A stretch of DNA of 64,000 nt from Lineus longissimus (Eukaryota; Nemertea; Pilidiophora; Heteronemertea; Lineidae), in assembly GCF_910592395.1 (NCBI RefSeq), contig NC_088316.1:14074001-14138000 (forward strand), read 5' to 3'. A program made the translations under genes and the position numbers. Every line of letters begins with the position of its first letter. Position 1 is the first letter of the stretch. This document shows positions 10,413 to 24,800 of the stretch, one piece after another. The notes below the pieces were generated by a model. It saw only the letters and a program-made list of their open reading frames with translations. It ran no database searches and was not told where the DNA came from.

Positions 10413-11990
10413 TAATTTTTGATGCAGCATGGCTTGCGTCGAAGAGATGATGAGAGCGAAAAGTCTATACCAAGTGCTGCACATTCATTTGAGCCGAGAA
10501 TGCGAATGCAAGCTTGTTGGTAGTTATGAATGAGATGGTGAAATCTATAGGCTAGGCCTGGCTATAAAAGTATAGGCCTAGTAACTAATAGCCTAAATCT
10601 TGGAAATTAAATTTGATTTATTTTCTCCTAATTTAACCTACAAACTCCATAATCCTCACAATCAAGGCCGAGAGAAGAGCAGGCCCAAGTTCCTAACCAG
10701 CTGGATGATAAGGGAGATGCAAAAATTGCAGGGTTGCAAGTTCTATTTTAGGACCTGGCACATCACCAAAGCCTAGGTCAAGGTCACTTAATCCAAAATG
10801 CCATGAAGACAGTCTATAAAATTATCCAAAATCAACCATTTTTGAACTACCAGGGCTCTCGCTATGCTGTCTGATGACTAAACAGAAAGTGAACAAATGA
10901 GCTAACCCGGTGTCATATCAGAAAACCCTAAACCGTACGAGAATAACGATTTTATACAAGGGGGGCTTCCTGCATTTGAAAAAATATGGAACCTTGATGG
11001 CGTATGTATTTGACTATGAACTAATTAAATATTCAGGGACATTTTTTGACACGAAATCTCACCTCTATTTTAAAACAATTGGTACCATTAGATTCTTTGA
11101 GTATTCTGTTATCATATGGGAACGGTTTTATCCCAAATTGATCACGGGAAGATGCCAAAAATGGGGTACATTTTAGGTACTATCATTTGGCGCCATGACG
11201 AAATAAAATGGTAAATTTGATGCCACGGAGCACGTGATGCGAACGAGAATTCGCGAGACCAGTTGATTCTGGGCCTTCAATTCATATCCAATAAGATTGA
11301 ATTAAATTAAACATTGTTTATAACTTTAAACTAGACATAAAATAGGCTTGGCGTATTTGAACTGAATTGTATTATATTAATTTTGATTTTATCCCGGTTA
11401 AGATTAAATCACGTGATTATGTTAGAATTGTCACAATCACCAGCAGACGACAGTTATGTCTTCGACTGTCACATCCAGACTTAACTAATGATCATTGATC
11501 AATGATGCCATTCCATCCCACTTTCAGACTCACTCAGTCACTGAGGCTCAGAGGAGAGACATTCAGACATTTTACTGAAAGCTTGGGTGTAGTCACAACC
11601 AGGGAGACGCAATAAGTCGCTGTGTCACAATCGCAGAATCATCATAGACCTATTCAAGATCCATGTCAAGACACGTTGGGGGGAGGGGGGGGGAGTTCCA
11701 TCATTAGAATTTACAGTCTCCACATACTTCCAACTTTTCTCTTAGAAGACGCCCTGTTTCGCTATGTTCAATTTAGAGACACTCAAGGGTGGAGTCCTCA
11801 TCTGATCTAGAAACTGAGGAGACACCCCTAAATGGTGAGATAAATTTTCCAAAATAAGTAGAGATTCTCTCACCCAGTGACAACAAATATCAGAGTCACA
11901 AGGTTCACCGAAGACGGTGCTAAGGAAATACATGTTGACTAACTTTTAAACCGAGTTAACTGATAGATAAAAAGAACAAACAGAAATATC
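10413..11990. other. Intergenic region between the JADE/MULE side and the WDR19 3' end
   Basis: No convincing coding exon is seen on either strand. A G-rich run lies near 11680-11695. An untranslated first exon of JADE is expected somewhere upstream of 10413 on the minus strand, but I cannot place it. The motif AAACAGAAAGTGAAC at 10880-10894 also occurs in the hairpin at 47176-47260. Confidence 0.4.
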
Positions 11991-12657
11991 CTTTTCATTC
12001 ATTTTATTTTTATATCATTATCACATTATAAGGTCTTGCATCACACATGAAGTATTTGACAAAGAAAACAGTTGACTGTCGCAGATTACAACTGAACCTC
12101 AACACAACATCTGAAGGAGAAAATCATCAATAGAAATAACATTGCACACTGCAACAATCCAATAATGACAGTGGACGGTACATGAATATGTTTGTTACAA
12201 AATATATGATAATTAAACATAAATTTTCACAAACTTTGGATGGCATTGATCAGATCATACACTGGGTCGATACTTTTTCCAATATTGTTTTAAACTGTAA
12301 ACTACCCAGGATTCACACACAAGTTACAAGCCAAATGTTATATATTGTGAGAACAATGATTTCTGAAGTCTTGCTATTAAATTCTTCAGTGGATATTACT
12401 TTTACATCAATAAGACTCAATAGTCAATAGTAAATACATCTGTGTTTATAAATATCTTCCAAGTTCAAAAAGCTGAGAAGGACTTTCAGGAGTAACTTCA
12501 GAAAAGTTCTCATTGACTTAAGGTGGTGACCGTCGGTGAAGTCACATCGGTTTCGTCATACAGGACTCATAGATTCCAGCACTGTCGTCCACCGGAGACG
12601 TGACATAACCAACAGTCACCACCTGCATTGACTTTAGTCCTCTGTTAATGCATCACC

Positions 12658-12846
12658 TCAATCTTCTGTCTCCGTCTGAAGATACTTTTTCACGTCTTGT
12701 GCCTTAGAAAGATTCTCTGACATCACCTTCTCCGAGCACATGGGGCATGTGTCCTCGGTCTCTAACAGACTGATGAACTCAGAGTAGATAGCTGGGAATT
12801 CACAGGACGGACAAGCAGTCAGATCTTCTTTCAGAATGTGGCGGCC
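12658..12846 (-). other. WDR19: Last coding exon of WDR19 (C-terminal zinc ribbon)
   Basis: Encodes [19 protein letters not shown], then CPMCSEKV and the acidic end QTETED before the stop at 12658-12660. This ending fits vertebrate IFT144. The 3' UTR probably runs to about 12.0 kb, where the minus strand has AATAAA-like sequence near 12000. Confidence 0.88.
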
Positions 12847-15800
12847 CTGAAGAGGAATTGAGAAATGTAAAGTCATAATCAGGACAGTAAGATATGTTTG
12901 TTGAGCATGAAAAACAACCGAGAAGTCATTTTTTTGTCACTGCCATTAAAACCCATGTCAATTTCGAAATCGTTCCCTGGTTTATGCCACTCAATCAGCC
13001 CTGTTCGGGAAGGCAATCAGCTCACAAAATCGGGAAGACCTCGCCCATCTGCCGTGAAGACGGAACATAGCAGCTTCTATGGTGTCTAGTTGGCCTTCTT
13101 TCCACTTAGGATGAATGGGCCTACAACTTACACTTGAAACCAATAGACTAAACTTGAGTGGACAGTAAATAACAATGCTGAGTACTCGTCTCACTTGAAG
13201 TAAGCTGTTCTGTGTAAAGTTTCTTACCGTGATTGTACAGAATGGTATATTATTTTTACACTCTGGACATGTCAATTCTGTCTCTGGTAAATGGAAGCCA
13301 CAGTATGGACAAGGAGTGTTGGGCTCTTCTTCTTCTGTTTTGTCAGGTTTTCTGGAAGAGAGTAAATGGCAGTGTAATCGAAAACCACGATCGACCAACG
13401 ATATGATTCTAGTCTAGAGTTTACATTGTAATCAGATGTTTGTCTTCAAGAGCTGCTTGATGTCCACAAGCCACAAAAAAGTGCCCTGCCTTAGACTTTG
13501 ATCCCCAAAAGTCAAAACTCTCCAGTCCATGTATGAATGCCGGTACACATTCTTTGTGGTACGCCCTGGACCTGTCATCATTTACTATCTCTCCTTACCT
13601 GACTATAGCCTCTATCTTCTTCTTGTATTTGAGATCTATTTGATTTTTATACTCTGGTCTCAGAAGCATCGCTGCATAACTGAATGATGAGTTTCTGAGA
13701 CCAGATCTGTGACATTCAATAACTGTGGACGTCAGGATGGGAACGATATCTAAAATGAAGAAATGTTTACCCATATAAGTGGCAGGTTAATGAAATCTGG
13801 CAATAGAAGGGGTAGGCCTTTCATTTTAAATGTCGTTGATGGACTCGCTGATTTCTGGAACCAACTTCACCTGCAAAAGCCGCTGATTGTAAGTTCCATA
13901 CCAGCCCTTTAACCACTTTGTTAGGGATAAGGCTTGAATAGATTCTGAGGAGGGGACTTCGTCATCAAATCTAAATCTATCTTTATATTGCGTCAGGTAT
14001 TTAATGGCCTCTTTGACCAACAGAATAAGATCATACAGTTCCTAGATGACTTACGTGCAGGGAATTTACTGATATTGTTGGCCACACGGATTAACATTCT
14101 TGCTCCCTTCAAGTGGTCACCACGTTTTACATGGATCTGAAAAGTAGCAGCACATGATTTAGTAACAATAAAAGTTTGTTCCTTCACTGCTAAACTCCCC
14201 ACGTTATCTTTAGCTTACCCTGGCAAAGACATTCTGACAAGGACTTGCAGTCTGTTTCATTCAAGAGGCTAATCTATGCGACTCTTGACTTGCACCATCA
14301 AAAATCTCTTAATTTCAAACTGCCTCACCTTCACTAAGATATAGCTGTGTAAAATCATCAAGTTATTGATCATCTCTGTGGGAATCTTGATCTTGTTTTG
14401 TTTGAGTTCCTGGAACATGCTAAATAAGACATCGTGGGCATTTCGATAGTTCCCGGCATTCTGTTCCTCTCGTGCTATGATGATGGCAGTGCGGGCCGCC
14501 TCCCTGAACTGTTTCAACGCCATATAAAGTCTGAAGAGATACTTGGCATCCTGGAAGAATAATTTTTAGAAAATAGAAGAACTTGTTAATTTGATATTGA
14601 TCAAATCTGAACGTCATATCGATCACCAGAGGTCTCATCTCAAAGGCTTAACACTAAGTCAACTTACCTTGGGCATGTTATCTGTCTCTCCCATCAAATG
14701 GTCTATCAGTTGATGTGTCAGCTGATCGTCGTTCGCACGCCCCACCGTCTCGATTGCCATCTCAATCGCTTGGTGCTCCTCGCGATTCTTACATCTCAAG
14801 AAGTGGTTCAGCGCCTTGGCGTACTGACTGCAGAGGAGGAAGAATTTCCCCGCCATGAAGTGGTTGCGCTCGTTTTCAAAGTGTAAAGCAATGCTTCTGT
14901 AGTCATCAGGTGTTGCATCAGGGCCTGTAACATGAGAAATCATAATTTTATATGTTAAAAATCCTTAGTACCTCTATCTTACCAGTAGGAATTCATTTAA
15001 CAGACTCATTTGGTCAACCAGTTACAAAATGACTGAACAGGACAGGAGAGTGGTGATAAAATTAGTTTTCCTTTACCAATGATTTCGGCATATGTTTCCA
15101 TCTGGTTGTGAGATTGTGCGAGTTGGAATGCTTCATCGTTACACTTGGACATCACGAGGAACTGGATGGCAGACGAGTAGTCGCTCAGCTTGAGGAAGAA
15201 TCTGGGAAGGTACAAACAAACTTCAGTTAAAGGTTTCATGGCGGACTGAACGAGGAAATAGATTTTGAAGGGCACAATTTCAATTAAACTGAATCTGAGA
15301 TTGAAAAGATAAATTTCTTACACTTTAGCATGTCATGGCATACTGCTTATTGTAGGAAGAAAGAAACTTGGTTGTTCTTTTTCAAAATGACAAAGAGAAC
15401 TCCTTTTCGGGTTCTGCAAGTTCTTCCCACTCTTCCAAACCCTTTTGCATGGTAGATCAGGAGTGCTACACACCAAGACCAGCAGCTCACAGGTCAACTA
15501 ATGAAATCGCTTGAATGAGTTTTAACAAGAAACTTACTTGGCCACCATTTTTGCTCCTTCAATTGATTGAGTCTCCCTCACAATCTTGACAGCTTCTTCT
15601 GGGTTCTGGAGGTAATCCAAATTGATCCTGGAATAATGAGATATAACAATATGAAAGCAAGAATGATGAATAAAGACTTAAAGACTGCTGAAACTTGGTT
15701 GGAAACCACTTCATCTAGGAAGCACACATTAGGAGAGTTGTTGGCCTAGATCAAAAACTGGGAAGTTAAACTCCTCAGATACCCATGCCTCTCATTTGAT

Positions 15801-18800
15801 TCTCACCTCACAGGAAGGGGATCTTTTCAACAAGAAAATTGTTTCTACGTTCAATGTACCTGATTACGTTATCCCAGTCCTTAGCATTCTCATAAGCCTG
15901 AGCAGCCTCCTTGTATCTGCCATCAGCCTCTTTAGCCTTAGCATACTGCGCGTGGATCTTGGGGGAGGTGACGTGTTGTAGCAGCTCACCGACCTTGGCC
16001 CAGTTCTTACTCCTGATGTAGACGGACGCAGCCTTGTCAAAGTAACCACCTTTCTCGTACAACATGGCTGCCTCGGACCATTGCTGGATGGTGAATTGGA
16101 TTTGAGAGTTTAGTTCAATGATCTACTGCTACACAATGATCACACTGTCAGCAACAAGTTTTGATTAACCTCGAGGGTGACCTGAAGACCATAGGTCACT
16201 CTTGGCAGGGACTGGAGAGGATCACCAGAGACAAAAGACGGTGAAGGAAAGTTGTAAGCGGCCTATGATCTCAGAGGAGTGAAAAGCTTAAGTAAGTAAG
16301 TATGTGGTCTTGACTTATTGAAGGATTGTAAAATAAACTACACCATACCTTCATGCTTTCCAATATAGCAGCACACTCCTTCTTCAAGAGCCTGCTCGGC
16401 ATTTTCAATGCCATACCAACACCGCTGGAAAATGGAAAATGATACAGTCAAGATATGAAAACTAAGTTTTAGCTGTTGAGCACTTTGAGCGTATGGTGCA
16501 TCTTTAGCTCAAGGATGGTAGTGTACATCACTCCAATATCCACAACGACTCGGAGACATATTTCAAAGCCTCTGTACAGGACTCGGGTTCGTATCTTGTT
16601 GACATTCTTACCGTCTGATATCACCCATGCGAATGGACATCCTTGCTATCCCAGCAGCACAAGACTCATCGTGTTCCTTATTTGCCTCCTCCTTGGTCAC
16701 ACCTTTTTCATAATGGGACAACGCGTTCAGGTAGTCACCGGTGAACTCAAGCTGCTGGGCATACTCCTTGGAGATGAAGGGGATCTGCTCTGGCGCCAGA
16801 GCCTTGGCCAGCTGAAGGGCAGAGTCCCAGTGTAGCAGGTCTCTTCTCATCTGCAAATAGAACAAAGAACTTTGTCACCAGTGAACTCAAGCTGATGGGT
16901 GTACTCCTCGGAGATTGAAGGGAATGTTCTCTGACCCAAAGCCTGGGCCAGCTGGGGGAAATGTAAACTGCGAGCGTTAAGACTCCCCCATAGCAGCTAC
17001 AGGGTATTTCTTACCTCAAGCGCAGCAACAGGAGTCCCAGAAGCCAGGAACAAATCCTGGGCCAGATTAAAATCCTCCATGAACATTGCGATGAATCCAG
17101 ACAGCAGATTGCGGTCCTCGATATCCTTGATTTTGATCAGAGACATCACCATGCCAGCATCTCCAATGTTTCTGTAGACACGAATGGCTGAAAGAGACAG
17201 AAAAATTGTTCTAGTGCCAAATCATTCAAACAATTTTGGGTTACACTGCTGCCGACTGCTAGGTCACCCTGGGGCTCAAAACTGTCCCCACTCGAAAATG
17301 TTGTCATTTGGCAGGTGAGCACAAAAAAGCGTCTTGAACAAGGCAGACATCATACCATATTATAGGAGAAAGACAATGCAAAGAAATCACTTGCACAGCT
17401 ACTTACCAAAATCAATCTCCAAGTTCTGAAGGGCAGCTTTACCAAGGTCAAGCCAGGCCTCTTTGCTGTTGAGGATGGAGCAGAAATTCCACGCATCTGT
17501 GTATCTTCGCAGAGAAATCGTTTTCTCCAGGGCTGTCCTCAGCTGAAACACAAATAAATCAGCATAATCAGCGTTTTAGGTAAATTTGACAAAACCAACA
17601 AAGGTCAGGATGCGCCTCTACAACATGAATGGGCCTGGATCAAATGCAGACTGCCGGATTTGTTTTGTGGATGGTGTGGGTTTACGAAGAAGTTATGTTT
17701 CTGGCTATTTGGCGGCCTTTGACCTTGTCAACAAACCGTCATTCTAATCATACCAATGCATTCCAAGTCAAGCAAGGCATCTTTGCTTGAGCAGAAATCT
17801 TTTCAGAGCAATCGTTTCCCAAAGGCTCAGCTGAAACACAAGACTATGAACTCACCTCGTGCTGTGGTTTTTCAGGTTGTGGTTTACCCTCAAAGTTGTG
17901 CGTATCAAGTACAAGCATGGTGACTTTGCCACTCTGAGTCTGCAAGGTCACCTCTCCATGGTGGAGCATGATCGGCACGTGGCCGTACGGAAGTTTCGAT
18001 GTTCCTGCCATGGTCACCTTGGCACCTGAATCAAAATGAAGGCAAGAATTAATAACAACTATGAAACAAGATGGCCACTAAAGCGGTCATCAGACAAATG
18101 AAATGATCAACCACTTTACTCATGAACTTTTCATAGTAATCTAGTGCCTTCAAACGTCCTTGAGGACAAAATTATCCCAATGACAAACCAATATTCGGTA
18201 GTGACATGATTACAACTTAAAAACATGATCAATGGTATGCATCTGCAACTTCTAATACATAAGCAAAAGAGAAAATAATGAAAATAATACAACATGAAAT
18301 AAATGTGCATTCTTTGGGAAGTGTTTAGCTAAAATATAGTTGCAAGTAAAGTGAACTATCTGATGCAATATTGTGTGAAGTATATGTTGGTGTTTTTACA
18401 ATTCAGCACAACTCATTTTATTTCACTGCTTTTACCCGCCAAATTCATAGCGGGATGTGGTTCCAGTTCCTTACGATGACACTTCACAAGTGCTTCCAAA
18501 AACACCCGGGGTCGGCTTTGGGATCATCTTGGTCCACTTGAAAGCATCGTGCCGTCGACAAGTGACTGTATTTTAGCTAGTGGTTTCTACAGCGTGATGC
18601 GATTGCTACATTAACGTGCCATTTGTTAAGGTCTAAAGACGATATCGTCAATCAATCAATTAGCCTGAGTTGAATCCGACAGAGTTAATAGTACCATTTT
18701 TTCCGAGACACTATTCTGCAAACTCTCCTCTGTCTATTTCACTTCATTTTATTCCCTCCCTTTGGTCCACCCAGTCCTATAGTGATTTTATTGCGTTAAC

Positions 18801-21800
18801 AATATTTGAACCTAGACTAACTACGTGGTTTGTTATAGCTGCAAGAGAAGTACTCACACTGAATTTTCAGAGTTTCTGTTGACAAAAATTAACCGAAGTT
18901 AGCAGAAAGTCGCATTATTCCATACGGTCAAATATTATTTATTGTCAAGACATTATCAGATCATTTTGGAGATGTCTGCGTTTTTTTTCCCTGAGAGGTA
19001 CAAGATTCACCAGTGGATGTTCATAAATTGCTTTAAATTCTACCAATCGCAGAGGCTTAATACTATTTAAACATTGAATCAGATTGCCATGTTTTAAATA
19101 AAATATGTGTGTAGCATTCACCCAAAAAAGTGTCGAGACACCAGGCCAATTCCACAATTTAGCATTCAACGCTCAAAGGAGCTGAATACCAGGCCAGTTT
19201 ATACGCAATGCTGCATTCAAACACTCAAAGTGCTGAATGCTGGGCCGAAATCCACAAAAAGAACAACTCAAAGTGTCAGATGCCAATCCAATCCACAATT
19301 TAGCACTTACTACTTCCCAATGAAACACTAGGCGGCTGATTAGCATATGGATGGACATTAACATAATTATCGGGCATACCGGATACTGTCTCTCGATTAT
19401 ACATGAACGTCACGATTTTCTCATCGTCAAACACCATGAAGATATCCTGGAATTGAACGTGATATAAAGAGAGGTTAGAGGCAAATCTAAAGCGGTGAGA
19501 TCTATCACACTGGCGTGTAACTACAAACAAAAATATATAAGCGAGCTTGCCTGATATATTTTTGCAACCATGAATATTATGAGGAATGCTAAAACAGGGA
19601 GGGGATATAAAACGTTAGTCAAGCACATCTGTAGAAGGATGTGACACTGGCATTATTATAAAAATCAGCAGTTGCTTTGTACCAGCTCATTTCTAATAAC
19701 AAAACTGTAAATGCAAAACTGTGGTCAGGCATAATGATGCTTTTTGCAATGGCCGGATTTCACCACAGTGGTGATCTACGAGTGCTATGTTGCCTGATTT
19801 CATTCTGCAACACAGCTGCTGCCAAAAATGAAATGCCAATGCCACCCAGCTTCCACAAACTAACATCTAGAAACAACATGTCATGCAAACAGGCTGAAAT
19901 AGGAGAAGTTAGGTCAATCAAATGGGATAGTTAGATGGGCATTGCTCCTTTCATGTTATTTTCCTCTTCCCTCAAAGCCTTCAACGTTATACGCCTAGAA
20001 CCTGGGCTGTAGTGATCGGGCCGAGGGGGTTAGATCAAAACAAAACAAAAGCTAAGTTACAAAATCGAGTGTATATGAAAATCATACCGGTTGCCATTTT
20101 AAAAAATTTGACAGCCCGCTGGAGTATAAACCACAACTACATTTGTCACAACTTACCGTTTTGATAAAAAAATCGATTCAAACACAATACATTTGATCAC
20201 TCATAACTTTTGGCACTTTGCAGCAGAAGTTGCCATCACTTCTGTAGAGCAGTGAATATTGTCTTGCGTAAAAAGAGGTTTAATTTCCTTTAAAAGCCTA
20301 TGACATTTGACAAAACGTCATTTGCAGTTCATCATTGCAACTTTTGGCAACCACTGGTAGGATTTTCACACGGTGATTTTGTGCTCCTACAACACATATT
20401 AGTCGTCCTACTATAAAAGCACACGCTAGGCTAAGTGCCTACCCTTATACGACTCCTTGCACAGGACATAAGATATGATGTTCTCATCATCGTAAGTAAC
20501 AAACACATGCTGAAAATGAAGAACATGCAAGCACAATCAGCCACGGGACAAGGCTAGACTTGAGGAGAACTGCCAACACAGGATCTGAAAGCAGGGTTCC
20601 ATCCAAGAAGAACTGAACTCAAACCGTCAATCTCTTCAACATTATGTTTTTTCACCAAAATAAAGCATAATAAAGCAACAATTCAGAGATCTTCTCGAGG
20701 AGACCCTGGGATGACAACAAAGCAAAATATATAGGAGAGGATAAGCATATGATATCTAATCCACAAACAATACTCGCCAACTTTAACTGTTCTAAGTTCT
20801 ATACAAAGGTAACTGATGAAAAAATATGATACACAGTCGACAAACCAAGACATACAAACACATCAGTTGAAAACATCAAATCACTGCGGACACAGACAGT
20901 ACGAGTCACAACTGCCAAGGTGAAATATAACATCATTATGACAGTTAATGATCCTTAAAGTCTTGAATGGCCGACAACTCTGACAGACACAGTAAAGCAC
21001 AATCAGGGCCAAAGAATATGACTTAGCAACATGAATCAATCATAAGGTTACGGTACCCATAGATTAATTAAGGGACAAACCATAAAAATTACATGCAAAA
21101 TATTAGACTTGGTTTCAGTTACAGTCACGACAAGTGTATTACTTTTAGAAAAATTAAATAATTCTCGTATGCTTCTGATATTAGTCAAAGAGTAGACATC
21201 ATATACGTTTTTAATGACGATCACAGAAATAGGACAGACAAATTCTGTAAATGACACTTAAGTTCAAACATCGAGGTCCTGACTCACATATTTCTTAAAA
21301 AAGACTGTGTGATAAATGAACTGCAACGGATTATTAAAGTTCTTAGTGATCATGTTTCGTGTAGAATTTGACAAGCGGCATATTTATGATGGAGGCACTT
21401 ATTTCAGTAATAAAGATACCACTTTAAGTTACAAGTATCAAATCTCTGGAAAAGACTTTGTTTTTTCCATGGCCCTACCTATAGTGCTCAAATTTCAATG
21501 GTTAAGGAGCATTAACTTCCAGAGGTAAGAGGAGGGTGAACGTTTCACAACCTTGTAATTCTCATCATAGGCGCTTATAAGTTCAAACGTGTGCTAAAGA
21601 TGTTCTTAAGGAAATCGGTAGTTGACACCATACCTTGTCGGCCTTGTCCCAAAGAATTCCCTTTGTAGTGTTGGAGAAGTTTGGGATTTCAACTACATGA
21701 TCATTCACCTGTAGGAGAAAACATATATATTTATTTTCTTCATATATAATTGAAAAAGTTGAAAACACTACACTTGTAAGTGCTAATCATTGAGAAATAT

Positions 21801-24800
21801 TCTTACTATATTAACTATATATTCAATGTAGCAGAAACTAAGCGTGTGAATGCATAGTTCTCTACGCAAACAATGCACTTGTACTGGGCCTTTGCTCCTC
21901 CACCTACTCACAGGGTTATACACATATCCATCACTTTTCTCATCAATAAAGATGAGCCGGGTGCCACTGGGGTCGGGGAAGATCTTTCTGATGCCGTCCA
22001 CATGGCGATACTCGTTGACAAACTGCCAGTCCTCGATGGAGAAGTAGTGGATCCCACCAGTCTGAAAGTGAATAACATAATCTGAGATCCTGCATAATCT
22101 GATAAACATTTTGAGTAAAACACCAAGTGCCATGATTCAATTCTTTGTCAATAACATATGGCTAGAAATATTCCAGTTGAGGTTTTGGGCAAAACGACAG
22201 CTCACCCTGAGCGGTGTGTTTGGCAAGACAACCAATACCGACAGTGAGGACTTCACAGAAGAGTTGTAGAGCTGCAGAGGAACATTTGCAATGTGTTTTT
22301 AAGCACTTACATCCGATCCATAGATGAGGAAATCGTGTGAGATATCATGACAGGTGATGCGGCAATCGTTCTGCTCTGGGAAGAGTTTGGTCTGACGTTC
22401 CTCACTCGTGGCTGATTCGTCTTCAATCTGAAATGAACATACCATAAAAATGTTAACCAATAGTAAGTCATTAAACCATCAATGTCATTCTAGCCAGTTA
22501 ATTTACAGACAATGACCACTGCTGGTACCTGATTGAAATGTCAGGCACTAGAAAGGGGTAATCTTTTTTTGTTGAAGTCTAAATGATAACACTCGTCTCC
22601 CCATGCATTTAACAGGTGGACAGATGCTGGTGATGATATTTGCAACCAAATCATGAAATATACTTACAAAATGAAGCTGAACTTTTCCTTCAAAGCTAGC
22701 AGCAGCATAATCAGCATTCAACTTCATGGTGTTTACAGTGCCTAGGTATTCTCGGTCTTTCTGCTTCTCTGGGCCTGTAAAAACACGAGATTAAAACATC
22801 ATAGGCTCAGTCCATTTTTTCAAATATAGGCCTGCCAGTGGTACAGGGCTAAGGAGCCCAGTCTCCCCCATATTGCTGTGTGATGAAACAGCTGTCACTA
22901 CCACAACTTTGAACAAATCCTTGGTTATTCGACTTCTCTGGACCTGTCATGATTGGTTGACTACTTGTTACATGGAGCCGTTTAAACCCGTTAGATATTA
23001 GTCTCAAACATCGAAAACTGGAATCCATCATATTCTTACCATTGTCTCCAAGCAGATAGAACCACGCTCTGTTATTCATACCAACAGCAAGATGAAACGG
23101 CCCCAGGCCGATAAAGGTTGGCTCGACATCAACAGCGATGGTCACAGGGTCCTCCTGCTGCACAAAATCATGGACGGTCACCTCCAACAATGACGTCAAA
23201 TATCCGATCCTCGTGTGGTATGCTGCGCCTAGGATTGGTAGTTTCGTCAGATAGACGTGTAGTGTGCCCTTCTGCGTAGAGACGGCCATGAGTTGTCCGT
23301 CATCTGTCCAGGAGATCTTGTCAAGGCCGCGCTCTTCTTCGAGGTTGATGATGGCATACATCTCTTTCAGGTCGGAGAGGTCGTGGATCTTTATACTGAA
23401 ATGAGAGAGAACCGTGTACTTTTTCAGAAATATTTTCACAGGGACTACCTAGAGGAAAAAGTTTAGCTGCATCGTAGCATCCAGCTTGGGATTTTGATTA
23501 TATTTTAGCTCCTCTCTCATGGGTTTGGTATCTTACCATAGACACTCCACCAGCCCTTGGGGACCGGGTCAATTCATTAAAATCCAATACCTGTATCAAT
23601 CTTTGTACATTGGACGCCACTTACCAGTTATCACCACAGGAGGCAGCCTTGTTCAGGGAGAGAGAAACAGCAATACTTGTCAAGCTGTCCTTGTGGTTTC
23701 TCGCTTGGAAAAGCTCCTGTAACAATCAACAAAAGGGTGGTTAACCACTGAATTGATGAGCAATCCCCTTTAAAAAACTCTTTTGACTGTATTCCTCTGT
23801 TAGTCTGCAACACTTGATGGAGTCAACAGACATGATATCCCATACTAGCATTTCAGGATAGAAACGTCTAGTCCGTGGGCAACATCATTATTCATGATCC
23901 ACTTCTGGGTTGGAAGGGCGCAGCGAACTTTTGAGCAATATGACTCTTTCTGTCCCTCAAAATTTGATATCCCTCAGGACAGAAAAATCCATACTGGCCT
24001 AAACAAAAAGGGTTATACATTTATTTGGTAATTGTTGGCAGTCTGAAAAGTTTTTCTCTTGGTGACACATGTTTCATCACTGATAACTCCACAAATTGGC
24101 TCGACTTGAGGCGTTCCTCCATCCTTACTTACCTGACCAATCTCCCTCATGTGCGTACTGATCACCACGAAGTAGCCCTGCGAGAAGCCGATCATGATGT
24201 AGCCATCGCCGTACCATTTGTAAGCCACGATGTTACCGTATCTCTGCTGGAATGCCAGCTCGATAGGGTTCTCCGGGTCGTTCATGTTGTAGAGAAACAG
24301 GGTCTTCCTGCCAATCACAACACTCACCTATAAGCAAAAAGAAATAGTTAGAAATTGTTAGCATATTTACAAATTCATAATCATGATATGATGGCCTACC
24401 AGGATGGATTGTCCACGCTTTAGAAAGAAATTTCAGATCTGGGATTCGATTGTGAGTCTGACACCTTGACTAGCACACCACAGTGCTTTTGAGAAGCACA
24501 GCTGTCATAAAAATGTCCACATCTTCTGTTTCCCGTTTTACCAAATGCTCAGCCTGGGCCAAGTACATCGAACTAAACTTCTAATCTCATACACAAAACT
24601 CACAGTATTTTCCCCCATAGCACTCCTCTCATCTCCCTTCATCTCAGAAAACTGGATATCGGATGGACTAGCTCGGACGGTTGTCTGTCGCACAGTGTCC
24701 CCATCTGCATTACTGATTGTGATGGCGTGGTCATCGCTGCCAAGTGCCAACAGGTTCTGGGTACTCCAGGCTCCACATGTAATCTTCTTGGTGTGTTTTC

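Noticed and set aside
22930-22960. Intronic GPEK-like sequence resembling the start of WDR19 exon 22668-22774
   Set aside because: Only about 16 bp around an ACAG|G(T/C)CCAGAGAAG match; too short to separate from chance.
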